A DNA stretch of 64,000 nt from NCBI GenBank assembly GCA_963809695.1, contig CAWEKI010000005.1, forward strand, positions 62,001-126,000. The letters are read 5' to 3'. The DNA is from JAGDMJ01 sp963809695. Lineage in GTDB: Bacteria > Bacteroidota > Ignavibacteria > UBA10030 > UBA6906. Position numbers and translations under genes: made by a program. This document shows positions 51,976 through 61,562 of this stretch, piece by piece (position 1 is the first letter of the stretch; each line of letters begins with the position of its first letter). Below the pieces are notes generated by a model that worked only from the letters and a program-made list of their open reading frames with translations, was not told where the DNA came from and searched no databases.

Positions 51976-54861
51976 ATGTCGCGACACGTCACGATGATTC
52001 TCATGCCGGTGTTTCTCATCGGCCGCCTGTGCGCTCTTAGTCAGGACGACAGCGTCGCGCTCAGGAATGAAGCTCTTCGTCAGATGAACGCAGGACGCTA
52101 CGGGGAAGCCATCAACATTCTCAACACGTATATCGCAAGCAATCCTTCTTCCGCGGAAGGCTACCGCCTGCGCGGCATTTGCTTTCAGAACCGCTCGCAA
52201 CTCGAGAACGCCGTCAACGATCTCCGCAGGGCAGCCGCGCTTGATGCTTCCGATGTCATCAAGAGCGACCTCGCGAGTGCCGAGGCTGCGTTGAAGAGCA
52301 GCACCAACGACAAAATTGAGGGGTACAAACGCGAACTTGCGCGGAATCCGGGCGCGGCAGCGCCGTGCCTTGCCATCGCCAGGGCATATCAGGGCATGAA
52401 TGACTGGAAGGCGTCCGGGCAATGGTTCGCCGAGTACTTCAAGCGGACAGAGGGCTCGCCGGAAGACGTTCTCCTCTACTGCGAGGTCCTTTCGAAGACC
52501 GGAGATCTGGCGAAGGGGGAAACCATCCTTCGGCGGTCCATGGACCGTTATCCCAAACGGCCAGACCTGCTGAGTCGCTATGGTTATTTCCTGCTCTGGC
52601 AGGGTAAGTACCAGCTCTCACGCAGCGCTTTTGAAGAAGCGCTTGCGGAAAAAAGCGGCTGGAAGGAAGCCAGGGAAGGACTGAACGAACTTCGCGTGCG
52701 CGAGCAGGCGGCAAAGCAGGCGGATGCGGCCGCGCAGGAGGCCAGACGACAGGAGTCAGCGGAAGCTCCTGTCGACCACTTTCAGCGCCTCCTGAAGAGC
52801 ACTCCGTCGGATGATCAGGTGCGCCTCCGATTGGTGAACGCACTTCTCGCAGTGCACAGGTTCGACGAGGCGGAACGGCATGTCGACACGCTCGCGAGTC
52901 TCTACGTGGACAGCGCGCGCATCGTCGAGCTCCGAACGCGCACGCGCGCCATACGTGATAGCGTTCTTCATGAGTCGCTGCGGGGATACCTCGAGGTTCT
53001 GAAAGAGAACCCTGCCAACGGGCAGGCAGCCCTGCGGGCGGCCGACGCATATGCCCAGCTCGGCGACTACGGCAACGCGGCACACAGTCTTGAACTCTAC
53101 CTCGCCCACGTCCCGGACACGAGCGCCGCGGACGTCAGGTTCCGGTATGCGCAGTATGCGGCGTGGAACAAACAGTTCGACAATGCGCTCTCCACATTGA
53201 CCTTCCTGCTGGAGCGATGGCCCGGGAACCTGGACTATCAGCTATTGCGCGGACAGATTTCGATCTGGACCGCGCACGATGTGGATCTGGGCGCGCGGTA
53301 TGTCTCCAACGTGCTTCGGAACAACCCCGGAAATGCCAACGCCATGCTCGCCATGTCCTCCCTGCTCGCGCTCCAACACAACATGGCCGGATCTCGCGAA
53401 TATCTTGAAAAGGCAAAATCAACTAATGCCGGGATCAGAGAGATAAGAGCCGCCGAGGCATTCTACAACGAAGCGCTTCGCGCGGAGGCGGAGCGAGCGA
53501 CCTTCGGTATTCTCACGGAAGCGCGCAACCTGACGGCAGCCGGTGATTGCGCCGGCGCGATCCGGAATTATGAAGAATATTTCGCTCGCGTCCACACTCC
53601 CGTGAAACAGGTGCTGAGAGAGTACGCGGATGCACAAACGTGTGCCAAAAACCTGCCCAAGGCCATCAGCGTATGCGACCAGATTCTGCAGACTGGGTAT
53701 GACCACGACGTGGCGGTGCAACGCGCTAAGAACATACTCTGGATCGGTGATTCGCTTCGTGCTCTGGCCGAATTCAAGCGGCTCCGCGAAGAAAAACCCT
53801 CAGATTTTGCCAGCACCTTCTACCTCGCGGAAAGCTACCTGCGCGTGCGGGATTATGACCACGCCCGGCAAATGCTGCAAGAGCTCGCGTCAACCTCCAC
53901 CGACGAAAATGAGCGGGACATGGTCGACAGTCAGATGAGGCGCCTGCCGGCCACCGGCATCGGGCGGGTCTTCTCATCCTTCCCCACGCGTGTCGCTCTG
54001 GCCCCCCCCTTTGCGTACTACGCAGACAACCAGGATTTTCAGCTCATGCATTACGGGGCCCGGGCCGAAGTGGGGGTCACGCCTTTTCTCTCCCTGGGAG
54101 GTTCGTACCTTCGCACGTCTCTCGGGTCATCGCTCGGAAAGCGAATGCTAGACGCCGCAAAGGGACAGGCCTTCATTCATATCTCCGATCAGTTCGCGCT
54201 GTCCGGAGGCGCCGGCAGGCTCAGGACGGCGGGGGGACACTCGCAGGTCATCGGGGACGCGGCCTTCAACTACACGCGTCCTGGCTCCCTCTCGGTATCC
54301 GGCTCGTTCGAGAGTACGGACGCGGCGCTGATCCTCTATTCCCCCTATCTCATCGACCTGCGCTACAGCGCCCAGCTTCTGATCTTTTCAGGCTGGTTCA
54401 AGACCAGCTCGAACATGATTGTCTCGGGAACCGTGAAATTCATCGGGGTGGCCGACGGCAACCGCGGTAGAGAAGTGAACCTGAGTCTCGGGAAGACGGT
54501 GTTCGACAGCACTGTCCTTGGCTATGAATACCGCGTCCTCGACTACAGGAACCAATCAGCATATATTCCTTTCACCAACCGGTCACGGCAGCTCTATTAT
54601 TCACCGAGCAACCTGGAGTCGCACTCACTTTGGGCCGAATGGCCGTTTGAAAAAAGCGATGAAGCGCGGCTTTCCCTCGCCGGGAAAATCGGCTGGATGC
54701 CTTCGTACCATGCGGTGATCCGGGAGATATCAGGGACCTATGCCCTCAGACCTTTTGGGGGGCTCGTCATTGCAGGAAGGGCCACTTTCGGCAGTACGAT
54801 CCGCTTTGAGTCGCCATATACGTACGGGGCATTCCAACTGTCGGTGTATTGGAGCTTGTAG
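51976..54861 (+). CDS. TPR plus outer-membrane barrel exopolysaccharide exporter (PgaA/BcsC-like)
   Basis: A 961-residue exported protein: a short signal peptide (MSRHVTMILMPVFLIGRLCALSQ), then many tetratricopeptide repeats (about 25-640, for example ALRQMNAGRYGEAINILNTY and GYFLLWQGKYQLSRSAFEEA), then a C-terminal beta-barrel region (about 660-961) with aromatic alternating strands ending YGAFQLSVYWSL. This periplasmic TPR scaffold plus outer-membrane pore architecture is that of PgaA and BcsC, which guide polysaccharide through the periplasm. It directly follows the RecA-like gene and directly precedes a PgaC-like synthase, supporting an export role. Sequence identity to either named family cannot be judged here. 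Confidence 0.78.
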   Translation: MSRHVTMILMPVFLIGRLCALSQDDSVALRNEALRQMNAGRYGEAINILNTYIASNPSSAEGYRLRGICFQNRSQLENAVNDLRRAAALDASDVIKSDLASAEAALKSSTNDKIEGYKRELARNPGAAAPCLAIARAYQGMNDWKASGQWFAEYFKRTEGSPEDVLLYCEVLSKTGDLAKGETILRRSMDRYPKRPDLLSRYGYFLLWQGKYQLSRSAFEEALAEKSGWKEAREGLNELRVREQAAKQADAAAQEARRQESAEAPVDHFQRLLKSTPSDDQVRLRLVNALLAVHRFDEAERHVDTLASLYVDSARIVELRTRTRAIRDSVLHESLRGYLEVLKENPANGQAALRAADAYAQLGDYGNAAHSLELYLAHVPDTSAADVRFRYAQYAAWNKQFDNALSTLTFLLERWPGNLDYQLLRGQISIWTAHDVDLGARYVSNVLRNNPGNANAMLAMSSLLALQHNMAGSREYLEKAKSTNAGIREIRAAEAFYNEALRAEAERATFGILTEARNLTAAGDCAGAIRNYEEYFARVHTPVKQVLREYADAQTCAKNLPKAISVCDQILQTGYDHDVAVQRAKNILWIGDSLRALAEFKRLREEKPSDFASTFYLAESYLRVRDYDHARQMLQELASTSTDENERDMVDSQMRRLPATGIGRVFSSFPTRVALAPPFAYYADNQDFQLMHYGARAEVGVTPFLSLGGSYLRTSLGSSLGKRMLDAAKGQAFIHISDQFALSGGAGRLRTAGGHSQVIGDAAFNYTRPGSLSVSGSFESTDAALILYSPYLIDLRYSAQLLIFSGWFKTSSNMIVSGTVKFIGVADGNRGREVNLSLGKTVFDSTVLGYEYRVLDYRNQSAYIPFTNRSRQLYYSPSNLESHSLWAEWPFEKSDEARLSLAGKIGWMPSYHAVIREISGTYALRPFGGLVIAGRATFGSTIRFESPYTYGAFQLSVYWSL

Positions 54862-54872
54862 AAAGAGGAACT

Positions 54873-56276
54873 ATGCTGGGATCAGAATCGAAATGGCACG
54901 CCCGGACGTCTTTTGATGACGTGGAGACTTCCATACCCCCATTTGACAGGGAGGCCGGATTGATCCGCATGATGGCCATCTCGGCAACCACTTCGGTATT
55001 CCTGGCGGCCATCATCATGTACACCCTCCCACTCACCTCGCTTTCGATCGGAGGACTCTCTGTCCACGCATCCATTGTTGCGCTCGCGATATTCCTCCTG
55101 GTGCTCCTGATCCGCTATTTCACGCTCCTTGGCGCCGCATTCCTTTTTTCCATGCGCTATTCCGTCCAGACGCCTCTCGAGGAATTTACCCCGTTCGTTT
55201 CCCTCATCGTGCCCGTCTATAACGAGGGGAAAGTCCTCCGTCAATCAGTCGATTCGCTCCTCGAACTGGAGTATCCCAATTTTGAGATCATCATCGTGAA
55301 TGACGGTTCCTCCGATGATACCGCTACGGTGGCGGAATCGCTCGTGGGAGTGCACCAGGGGAAGCACTGCCCTGTCAGGGTGCAATTGATCAACAAGCAA
55401 AATGGCGGAAAATCCAGCGCCCTGAATGTGGGCATCCAATACTCGCGCGCGGAGTTCGTGCTCTGCATGGATGGCGATTCTCTGCTTTCCCCCGGCACTC
55501 TCACCGCCGCGCTCCGTCATTTCCGCGATCCAGCCGTCGGCGCCGTTGCGGGCAACGTGAAAATTCACAACCGACGGAAGATGCTCGCCACCTTGCAGGC
55601 CCTGGAATATGTCGAAGGACTCAACATGGCACGGAGCGCCCAGAGTTACCTGGGCATCATCAACATTATCCCCGGTCCGATCGGGGTTTTCCGCAGGCAA
55701 ACAATTGTGGACGCAGGCTGGTACTCGGGGGATACATTCGCCGAGGATGCCGATCTCACGCTCAAGATCCGGGCAGCAGGTTGGAAGATCACCTATGAAC
55801 CGAATGCCATCTCATATACGGAGGCACCGGAATCGCTCCACCAACTGCTCAAACAGCGCTATCGCTGGACGCGGGGCATCCTGCAGTCGATCTCGAAGCA
55901 CCGGGTCTACCTGATCGATCCGACGGTGAGCTTTTCCAACACGCTCGTGCTTTGGTCTCTTTTCTACGAGGCCATCATCTGGCCGACGATGAACATCTTT
56001 GCCAATGCATTCTTTATCGTGGTGGCCCTGGTGTTCGGCATGTCCAGCACGATCGCGCTCTGGTGGGCCAGCATGGCGCTGCTGGACGTTATGTCAGCTC
56101 TTTATTGTGTGGCTGCGGAGCGAGAAGAACTCAGGCTCGTCCCTTTTGCGCTCGTGTACAGGTTGATCTTCATCCTGCTGATTGATATCACCAAGGCCGC
56201 AGCGACAATCGAGGAGTTCTTCGGCATGGAGATGACCTGGGGAAAGCTGGAACGTCTTGGCGCCGAGTCCCGGTAG
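54873..56276 (+). CDS. Processive GT2 polysaccharide synthase (PgaC-like)
   Basis: A 467-residue inner-membrane glycosyltransferase. Two helices (about 30-90) precede a GT2 domain with PVYNEGKVLRQSVDSLLELE, IVNDGSSDDT, VLCMDGDSLL (D-x-D), TFAEDADLTLKI (catalytic base) and the processive Q-x-x-R-W in LKQRYRWTRGI. Three C-terminal helices follow. The pattern is that of PgaC/HasA-type processive synthases that polymerise and extrude a beta-linked glycan; sugar identity is unknown, and no PilZ domain is present. ATG 54873 (AGAGGA upstream) is chosen; an earlier in-frame TTG overlaps the exporter gene. It sits between the exporter and a small membrane protein. Confidence 0.88.
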   Translation: MLGSESKWHARTSFDDVETSIPPFDREAGLIRMMAISATTSVFLAAIIMYTLPLTSLSIGGLSVHASIVALAIFLLVLLIRYFTLLGAAFLFSMRYSVQTPLEEFTPFVSLIVPVYNEGKVLRQSVDSLLELEYPNFEIIIVNDGSSDDTATVAESLVGVHQGKHCPVRVQLINKQNGGKSSALNVGIQYSRAEFVLCMDGDSLLSPGTLTAALRHFRDPAVGAVAGNVKIHNRRKMLATLQALEYVEGLNMARSAQSYLGIINIIPGPIGVFRRQTIVDAGWYSGDTFAEDADLTLKIRAAGWKITYEPNAISYTEAPESLHQLLKQRYRWTRGILQSISKHRVYLIDPTVSFSNTLVLWSLFYEAIIWPTMNIFANAFFIVVALVFGMSSTIALWWASMALLDVMSALYCVAAEREELRLVPFALVYRLIFILLIDITKAAATIEEFFGMEMTWGKLERLGAESR

Positions 56277-56308
56277 GTTTCTCATATTATTCAAGGAGAG
56301 GGTAAGTC

Positions 56309-56614
56309 ATGGAATGGATCCCCGTTTTCTCATTGATCGTGCTGGTCGCAACAATAGGAACGTTTATCATGTCCGTGAGCGCCTATGTCATGTTCAAGAT
56401 CAAAGAGAGCCGAAAGCGCGTCCATTCCACCCGTCGGTCCGCGCGTGTGGATGCTGAAGTGGTTGCACCCGCGGAGCCTTCGGCGGCACGGGGCGTGCCC
56501 ACAGGCAACGCCGGTACGGCCCGTCCGGCCGGAGACAGGCTGGTGCAGTACAAGCCCTCCGGGTACAACAGCAACACGCAGCGTACCGGTGAAGAACCTG
56601 TGGCGTGGCGATGA
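56309..56614 (+). CDS. Small single-pass membrane protein
   Basis: A 101-residue protein with one N-terminal membrane segment (MEWIPVFSLIVLVATIGTFIMSVSAYVMF), then a basic patch (KIKESRKRVHSTRRSARVD) and a low-complexity Ala/Pro tail. No family is recognised. By position (right after the synthase, ATGA overlap with the next gene) it could be an accessory subunit playing the role PgaD plays for PgaC, but there is no sequence evidence for homology. Ribosome site GGAGAGGG lies upstream. Confidence 0.65.
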   Translation: MEWIPVFSLIVLVATIGTFIMSVSAYVMFKIKESRKRVHSTRRSARVDAEVVAPAEPSAARGVPTGNAGTARPAGDRLVQYKPSGYNSNTQRTGEEPVAWR

Positions 56615-58470
56615 ACGTTCCTGCGCAACGAGGGGCGCATCCCTTCATCGGCTTCTTCACCGGGCTCGTGGTCCTGGCCTTTTCCGTCTGGATCTTCACG
56701 CTGATACTCAGGAGTGTCTACGGCCGGTATGACTTTGCCTCCCTCATCCCGAACGTTCACAACGTGCTGGCAGCGATCAACCCGGACAGACGTCCCATAG
56801 CGATCCTCTCATCGGGGTATTCAGAAAAATTGATGCCGGAAGGAAGCACCTGGCTGCAGGATAACGTGCGAACCTGGAAACGGTTCGTCGCCTCAACGAG
56901 GAACAGCGACGAAGTCATCGCCGACTCGACCATCGAACAGGGCGGGCTGGACCGGTATGCGGTAGCCATCCTCCCCGGTGCCAAGGCGTTGAGCAACCGT
57001 GAAATCTTGTATCTCAAGAAGTTCATCGATGGCGGCGGGAGCGTGTTTGCCACGAGCGGCACAGGGTCTTTCTCCGAGGACGGGCAGTGGAGAGGATGGA
57101 ACTTCCTCTCGGAGGTGTTTGGCCTGCAATACTCCCGGGAGATTAAGGCCGACGACCCGGTGCGGCTGCACACGCTCCGCGGCGGCTTACCTATCACCGC
57201 GGGAATCCCAACGGGATTCGAGCTGAACGTGGCAACATGGGATCAACCGATCGCCTGCGAAGTGCTGGAGCCACGTACCACCCAGGCGAGCTACTGGTAC
57301 AACTTCCTCAGCGATTCGGGCCTCGCCCGCGAAGGGATGGAACAGACCGCCGGCATTGTCTACGGCACCTACGGACGCGGCCGATTCGTCTGGATGGGAT
57401 TCGAGCTGAACTCCGTGCTTGGATCACAAAAAGACTATGTATTCTTTGATATCCTCTGCAAGCATTCGCTCGACTGGCTGATGCGGGAGCCGGTGGTGCT
57501 CTTGCACGACTGGCCGGCCGGGTATCACGCCGCGGCACTCGTCGCGGCCTCGGCCTCCAGCGAGTTCACCAACATCCCGCCTCTTCTCGGCATGCTGCAG
57601 CGCAGGAATATCCCGGCGGCATTCTTTTTCAATCCCGACAGCCTGACCGCGCAGGCACCGCTGATCTTAAGGCTCGCCAGAAGCAGCTCACTTGGCCTGC
57701 TCGTCGGTTTTGCCGCCCCGGCTCCATCCCACGGCAATTTGATGAGCTCCACCTGCGAAGCCACCGCCGCCAGCATGGAACGGCTGATCAATCGGCGCCC
57801 CGACGGCGCACTGCAGACATCGGGAGCAAGCAACGACGCCAGCATTCATTTGTTGCTCGACAGCGGATTTGAATATGTGGTGACGGACTCTATGACCGAC
57901 AGAGCCGTGCCGGAAACGATCACAAAAGGAAAGTCTTCGCTCGTGAGGCTCGCCAAGACCGCGCGCGGCGATGACGAGGTCGTGAGAGAATTCGGCCTGA
58001 GAGACACGGCCTATCAATTGTATACCTACAAAGAGGACGTCGACCGCGTCCTGTTCCAGGGAGGATTGTATCTGCTGCGGCTTCACTCGCACCTGCAGTG
58101 CCGTCCCGAATTCATTGGTGTCGTTGATGCTCTGGCATCGTACATGCAGGAAAAAAACTTCTGGTTCCCCACACCTGCAGAACTGCGCCAATGGTGGCTC
58201 GCGCGCAGCGCCATGGAGGTGACCTGCCTTGTCCGCAGTGATCGCCGACTCGCCCTGGTGATCTCGAATCCATCGGATGTGACAATACGCAATCCGGTTG
58301 TCCAGGTGGACCTTAACCGGACCGTGAGCAAAGTCGAAATACGTTCGGACATCATCGGAACGGAGGTACCTCCGTACGTCTTCGATCCTGCGCGCAAGCA
58401 GGTATTCATCACACTCCCGGAACTCGCGGCGGGGCAGTCGCGCTCGTATTACATAGATGTCGGTTCGTAG
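56611..58470 (+). CDS. Membrane-anchored protein with GATase-like and degenerate NodB-like domains
   Basis: A 619-residue protein with one N-terminal helix (about 10-38), placing the rest in the periplasm. A Rossmann/GATase1-like region (about 55-290, YAVAILPGAKALSNREILYL then FIDGGGSVFATSGT) is followed by a polysaccharide-deacetylase-like fold (about 300-440). The fold is recognisable from IPAAFFFNPDSLTAQ and GFEYVVTDSMTD. The NodB motifs are lost: TFDDG is replaced by VAASAS, no HTxxH is seen near PAPSHGNLM, and RPPYG is replaced by LQTSGASND. A C-terminal beta-domain ends the protein. It may bind the nascent glycan rather than deacetylate it. Its ATG overlaps the small membrane gene (ATGA). 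Confidence 0.65.
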   Translation: MNVPAQRGAHPFIGFFTGLVVLAFSVWIFTLILRSVYGRYDFASLIPNVHNVLAAINPDRRPIAILSSGYSEKLMPEGSTWLQDNVRTWKRFVASTRNSDEVIADSTIEQGGLDRYAVAILPGAKALSNREILYLKKFIDGGGSVFATSGTGSFSEDGQWRGWNFLSEVFGLQYSREIKADDPVRLHTLRGGLPITAGIPTGFELNVATWDQPIACEVLEPRTTQASYWYNFLSDSGLAREGMEQTAGIVYGTYGRGRFVWMGFELNSVLGSQKDYVFFDILCKHSLDWLMREPVVLLHDWPAGYHAAALVAASASSEFTNIPPLLGMLQRRNIPAAFFFNPDSLTAQAPLILRLARSSSLGLLVGFAAPAPSHGNLMSSTCEATAASMERLINRRPDGALQTSGASNDASIHLLLDSGFEYVVTDSMTDRAVPETITKGKSSLVRLAKTARGDDEVVREFGLRDTAYQLYTYKEDVDRVLFQGGLYLLRLHSHLQCRPEFIGVVDALASYMQEKNFWFPTPAELRQWWLARSAMEVTCLVRSDRRLALVISNPSDVTIRNPVVQVDLNRTVSKVEIRSDIIGTEVPPYVFDPARKQVFITLPELAAGQSRSYYIDVGS

Positions 58471-58482
58471 GAAGGTGGCGTC

Positions 58483-59847
58483 ATGCTTACTCAGGATACG
58501 CGTCGAATGGTCGCCAGAACGTACGGCCGGGCAGCTCTCCATGCTGCGGTTGCGTTCGCAATCTCCGGCGTCGTCTTGGTGTCGGGATGCAAGAAGATCG
58601 CCCCGACCGACCCACTGGCAGGGTTCTATCCCGAGATCACCATTTTGTCGCCCAAGACGAACGATACGCTCTTCATCGGCATGCAGAAAATAAGCTATTC
58701 GCTCCAAAACCCGGCCGGCGTGACATTCTACGAACTGTATGTCAACGATTCGCTGAAAGGAACCTTTCCCACCAACCCGGACGGAAGTGCACCCGGCATT
58801 TCGTGGCGTGTCGATTCAACGCTTGAAGGTACCTACGGGTGGTATTATCTGAAAGCATATGACTTCGATCGGAATACGGTCACAAGTCCGGTGATGACGA
58901 ACCTTCTGGTCACTGAACACCCTGCCCCTCCCCCGGCGCCCAGGAACCTTGCCCTTTGGAAACTCCAGCCGACGGCCGTTGCCCTGAGCTGGGAATCGGG
59001 CGGCAAAGGCGCGACTACAATGGAGGTCTGGAGAAAAACCGCAGCCGCGCCGTACGCTCGTGTCGACTCGCTTCCGGGCAACGCCGTCAACGCGAACGAT
59101 TCAGGCCTGGATCCGGGCGAATCATATTGGTACAAGATCCGGGCAGTAAACGCCCATGGCATGGCAGAGTCGAATGAAGTGACCACGGCAAGCGACACGA
59201 ATGGCCTCGCGCCCCCCTCCGACCTCCTGGCAGCACCGCTCGGAACGAAACTCGTTCAACTCCAGTGGTCGGACAATGCCACCAGGGAACTGGGTTTTGT
59301 GATCCAGCGGGAGCTGACAGGTTCAGAAGCGTTCGCGGCCGTCGGAATGGTCGGGCCCAACCAAACCACCTACATCGATTCCATCGGACTGAAAGCGGGA
59401 GGGCAGTATACCTATCGGGTAGCAGCGCGGGGAACTCTGGGGCTTTCCGGCTGGTCCAACGAGGTATCGGTAACCACTCTCTTTCAGGACCTTTATCCTC
59501 CCTCGGACCTCGCGGCAATATATGATTTGGGCACGGGTACGGTGCTGCTCACATGGAAGGACAACAGCGTATTGACTATCCAGACGTGGATCGAGCGCAA
59601 ACAGGATTCCAGCGCGGCGTTCGTCAACCTGGCTCGTATCAGCTCCGGGATCACGACGTTTTCGGATCCAGCCATCGATCCCGGCCTGACCTACACCTAC
59701 AGAGTTCGTGTGTTTACTGCTCAGGGAGTGTTCTCCGACTTCTCCAACGAAGCGACGATTACCGTTCCCCCCGGCGGGGGTCCGGCCGAGACCCGGGTGG
59801 AGCATGGAGATCTGTTGCGGCGCCATCCTGCATGGAGATCTCCATGA
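58483..59847 (+). CDS. Lipoprotein with three fibronectin type III domains
   Basis: A 454-residue predicted lipoprotein. The lipobox is LVSGC (Cys about 36) after a basic N-terminus. An Ig-like domain (about 45-150) is followed by three FN3 domains (about 150-240, 245-340, 345-440), each with the W-strand/Y-x-Y-R-V pattern (YWYKIRAVN, YTYRVAARG, YTYRVRVFT). FN3 modules in polysaccharide-active systems often hold glycans or space catalytic proteins. GGAAGGTGG precedes ATG 58483, and the stop overlaps the GH9 gene by ATGA. It could anchor the endoglucanase or the polymer at the surface; this is inference. Confidence 0.75.
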   Translation: MLTQDTRRMVARTYGRAALHAAVAFAISGVVLVSGCKKIAPTDPLAGFYPEITILSPKTNDTLFIGMQKISYSLQNPAGVTFYELYVNDSLKGTFPTNPDGSAPGISWRVDSTLEGTYGWYYLKAYDFDRNTVTSPVMTNLLVTEHPAPPPAPRNLALWKLQPTAVALSWESGGKGATTMEVWRKTAAAPYARVDSLPGNAVNANDSGLDPGESYWYKIRAVNAHGMAESNEVTTASDTNGLAPPSDLLAAPLGTKLVQLQWSDNATRELGFVIQRELTGSEAFAAVGMVGPNQTTYIDSIGLKAGGQYTYRVAARGTLGLSGWSNEVSVTTLFQDLYPPSDLAAIYDLGTGTVLLTWKDNSVLTIQTWIERKQDSSAAFVNLARISSGITTFSDPAIDPGLTYTYRVRVFTAQGVFSDFSNEATITVPPGGGPAETRVEHGDLLRRHPAWRSP

Positions 59848-61562
59848 AGAACGCCGTCCTCCTCCTCATCGCCGTCACAGTGACCAGCCTCGTCATCACT
59901 CTCCCTTGCGTGGCAAGGCCGGTCTTTCTCATTTCCGCCAACCAGCTCGGATATCTCACGGGGGATGTCAAGAGCGCCATTGTTGCCTCTTCAATCCCCC
60001 TTGAGGGGAAGCGTTTCGACCTTGTCGATGCGGGAAGCGATATCGCGGTTTACAGTTCATCCTTAGGACGGAACTTCGGCCCCTATGGAGGGTATGCTCA
60101 TCACTACCGGATCGACTTTTCTTCCGTAACGACTGCCGGCAAGTATGCTCTCCGGGTAGAAGGAGAGCGATCATATGAGTTCATCATCGGCGAGCACGTC
60201 TACGACCGTCTGGTGGATTCCCTCCTCCTTTTCTTTCAGGTCCAGCGTTGTGGGAACACGCATCCGCTTCTTCACGGGCCGTGCCATCTTCATGACATTA
60301 CCGGTCTGTACGGCAACGGGCCGGCAAAACGCGTGACGATGAATGTCACCGGGGGATGGCACGACGCTGGAGACTATGTGAAGTTTCTTAATACGACGGC
60401 TTACGCTGCCTATACAATGCTCTTCGCCTATGAATTCGATCCATCCGTCTTTGACCGGGATGCAGCCCGCGTCACCGCCTCAAATAGCATCATGGGACTG
60501 CGGAAAGAAACGGTCCCGGAGGTGCTCGTCGAGGCGAAGATCGGGCTGGATTGGCTATTGAAGTTGCCGGTCCCGGGCCGCGGGATCATCACGCAGGTGC
60601 AGGACCTGCGTGATCACGATGAGGGCTGGCGCCTTCCTGAAGACGATGTGCTTGGTTTCGATCGGCCGGGGTATGTCGGCATGGGGAAGAATCTGGTGGG
60701 CATGTACGCGGCTGTGATGGCTCTTGCTGCGCGCGTTTGGCGTGACGCGCTTCATGACAGCGTTTTTGCCGGTCAATGCCTGACAGCCGCGGAGAACATG
60801 TACTCCATGCGAGACCAAGTACCGGATGTCGATTCGAGCGGAACCGGCGCGTACCGTGACAGCCAGTTTACCGGGAAGCTGGCCCTGGGTGCTGCAGAAC
60901 TCTACCTCACGACGCGGCGGGAAGAATACCTCAAGCAAGCCACCCCGCTTGCGATCAAGGCAGGAGCGGATCACTGGTGGAGTTGGGGAGATGTGAACTC
61001 CTTTGCACACTACCGTCTTGCCGGAACGGACAAGCGTTTTCTGAGGTATATCATGGAAAACCTCGTCGCGGCACGCACTATCGCGCGGACGCATATGTTC
61101 GGAGAAGCCGTGGAGGCACGCTGGGGTTCGAATATGTCGCTGCTCGGCGTCGCGCTCCAGGCGATTCTCTGGAAACGCCTCACAGGGGAAATCATGTTCG
61201 ATACACTGGCAACCGTGCAGAGAGACTTCATTCTGGGCAGGAACCAGTGGGGCGTCAGCTTCATTAGCAATATCGGCACGAATTTCCCGAGGCATTTTCA
61301 CTCGCAGGTATCATACTTCAAGGGAGGATACCTTCCCGGCGCTGTCGCGGCGGGCCCGATCAGTGTGTCCATCCTCCGGCGATTCCCGATACCGCTGGAA
61401 GGATCGGACAAGTATGCGGATCTTCAAACCGAAACAGCGACATACCGCGATGACAGAATGGATTGGATAACGAACGAGCCGACAATCACCGGCGGGGCCA
61501 CTGCCCTCTTTGTGATGTCATACTTTGCAGGGAGAGAGACAACAACAGGAGACAATCAATGA
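59844..61562 (+). CDS. GH9 endoglucanase-like protein
   Basis: A 572-residue secreted glycosidase. The signal peptide (MKNAVLLLIAVTVTSLVITLPCVA) precedes a CelD_N Ig-like domain (about 25-120, ISANQLGYLTGDVKSAIV) and the GH9 (alpha/alpha)6 domain. The nucleophile-side motif GGWHDAGDYVKF (about 170-181) and the C-terminal acid in DWITNEPTITGGA (about 543) are intact, and the active-site His region is NFPRHFHSQVS. GH9 enzymes cut beta-1,4-glucans. Inside a synthase/exporter operon it parallels BcsZ, which trims nascent cellulose, so the product may be a beta-1,4-glucan. Start is ATG 59844 (overlap ATGA with the FN3 gene); its stop overlaps the next ATG by 4 bases. Confidence 0.9.
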   Translation: MKNAVLLLIAVTVTSLVITLPCVARPVFLISANQLGYLTGDVKSAIVASSIPLEGKRFDLVDAGSDIAVYSSSLGRNFGPYGGYAHHYRIDFSSVTTAGKYALRVEGERSYEFIIGEHVYDRLVDSLLLFFQVQRCGNTHPLLHGPCHLHDITGLYGNGPAKRVTMNVTGGWHDAGDYVKFLNTTAYAAYTMLFAYEFDPSVFDRDAARVTASNSIMGLRKETVPEVLVEAKIGLDWLLKLPVPGRGIITQVQDLRDHDEGWRLPEDDVLGFDRPGYVGMGKNLVGMYAAVMALAARVWRDALHDSVFAGQCLTAAENMYSMRDQVPDVDSSGTGAYRDSQFTGKLALGAAELYLTTRREEYLKQATPLAIKAGADHWWSWGDVNSFAHYRLAGTDKRFLRYIMENLVAARTIARTHMFGEAVEARWGSNMSLLGVALQAILWKRLTGEIMFDTLATVQRDFILGRNQWGVSFISNIGTNFPRHFHSQVSYFKGGYLPGAVAAGPISVSILRRFPIPLEGSDKYADLQTETATYRDDRMDWITNEPTITGGATALFVMSYFAGRETTTGDNQ

